A stretch of 12,416 nucleotides of DNA, taken from assembly GCA_910585625.1 (NCBI GenBank), contig CAJUFQ010000054.1, forward strand, positions 1 through 12,416. The letters are read 5' to 3'. The notes below the pieces were generated by a model. The model saw only the letters and a list, made by a program, of their open reading frames with translations, was not told where the DNA came from and did not search any database. Of the stretch, positions 12,327-12,416 are shown in pieces; within the stretch, counting starts at the first letter, position 1, and each line of letters starts with the position of its first letter. This DNA is from an uncultured Lachnospiraceae bacterium. Lineage in GTDB: Bacteria; Bacillota; Clostridia; Lachnospirales; Lachnospiraceae. The translations under genes and the position numbers were made by a program.

Positions 12327-12416
12327 CCAATGGTAACATCCTCTTTTTATCTTTTCATCAATCCTAGTGTCTTGTATCGTTGATATTTGATAAAATCACG
12401 CAGGATATTCGTTCAT

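Overview
The window looks like Firmicutes DNA from the class Clostridia, probably a gut Lachnospiraceae or Ruminococcaceae relative. The support is moderate GC, strong AGGAGG-type ribosome binding sites, a clostridial-type serine recombinase, and the families present. Every convincing intact gene lies on the minus strand, so transcription runs from high to low coordinates. No rRNA, tRNA, CRISPR array or insertion sequence was found.

Right flank (about 9.07-12.4 kb): an AbiE toxin-antitoxin remnant, in which the front of an AbiEi antitoxin is fused in frame to the back half of an AbiEii toxin. Next comes a large ECF-like sigma factor with a Cys-containing C-terminal extension, in an operon with a DUF2461 gene, and then a GrpB/UPF0157 gene. 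Between this block and the next (8.4-9.07 kb) is a decayed stretch holding the C-terminal half of a YbhB/YbcL (PEBP) protein on the plus strand.

Centre (736-8414): a complete ribosomally made, post-translationally modified peptide (RiPP) locus of the NHLP/NHLM (nitrile-hydratase/Nif11 leader peptide) type. In transcription order it holds: two 14-bp direct repeats exactly 20 bp apart beside a promoter; a short HlyD-like membrane adaptor; an ABC exporter with an N-terminal C39 peptidase; a second NHLM-type ABC exporter without peptidase; a 108-aa precursor with a Nif11-like leader, a Gly-Gly site and a 7-Cys core; a 14-codon micro-ORF; a radical SAM/SPASM maturase; a small leader-like acidic protein; and an ECF sigma factor. 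The last three full-size genes overlap by a few bases and should be translationally coupled. The likely flow is that the maturase binds the leader and modifies the Cys-rich core, the C39 domain cuts after the glycines, and the paired ABC proteins with the adaptor export the product. The sigma factor probably controls the locus.

Left flank (1-735): the 5' end of a large serine recombinase, preceded by a small conserved-looking ORF, gene remnants, a terminator and an 18-bp-arm inverted repeat. The RiPP locus may therefore be cargo of, or lie beside, an integrative element.

The most unusual points are the zinc-ribbon-like spacing of the precursor core, the second leader-like protein locked between maturase and sigma factor, the micro-ORF sharing a PYCG stretch with the precursor tail, and the AbiEi-AbiEii deletion fusion.
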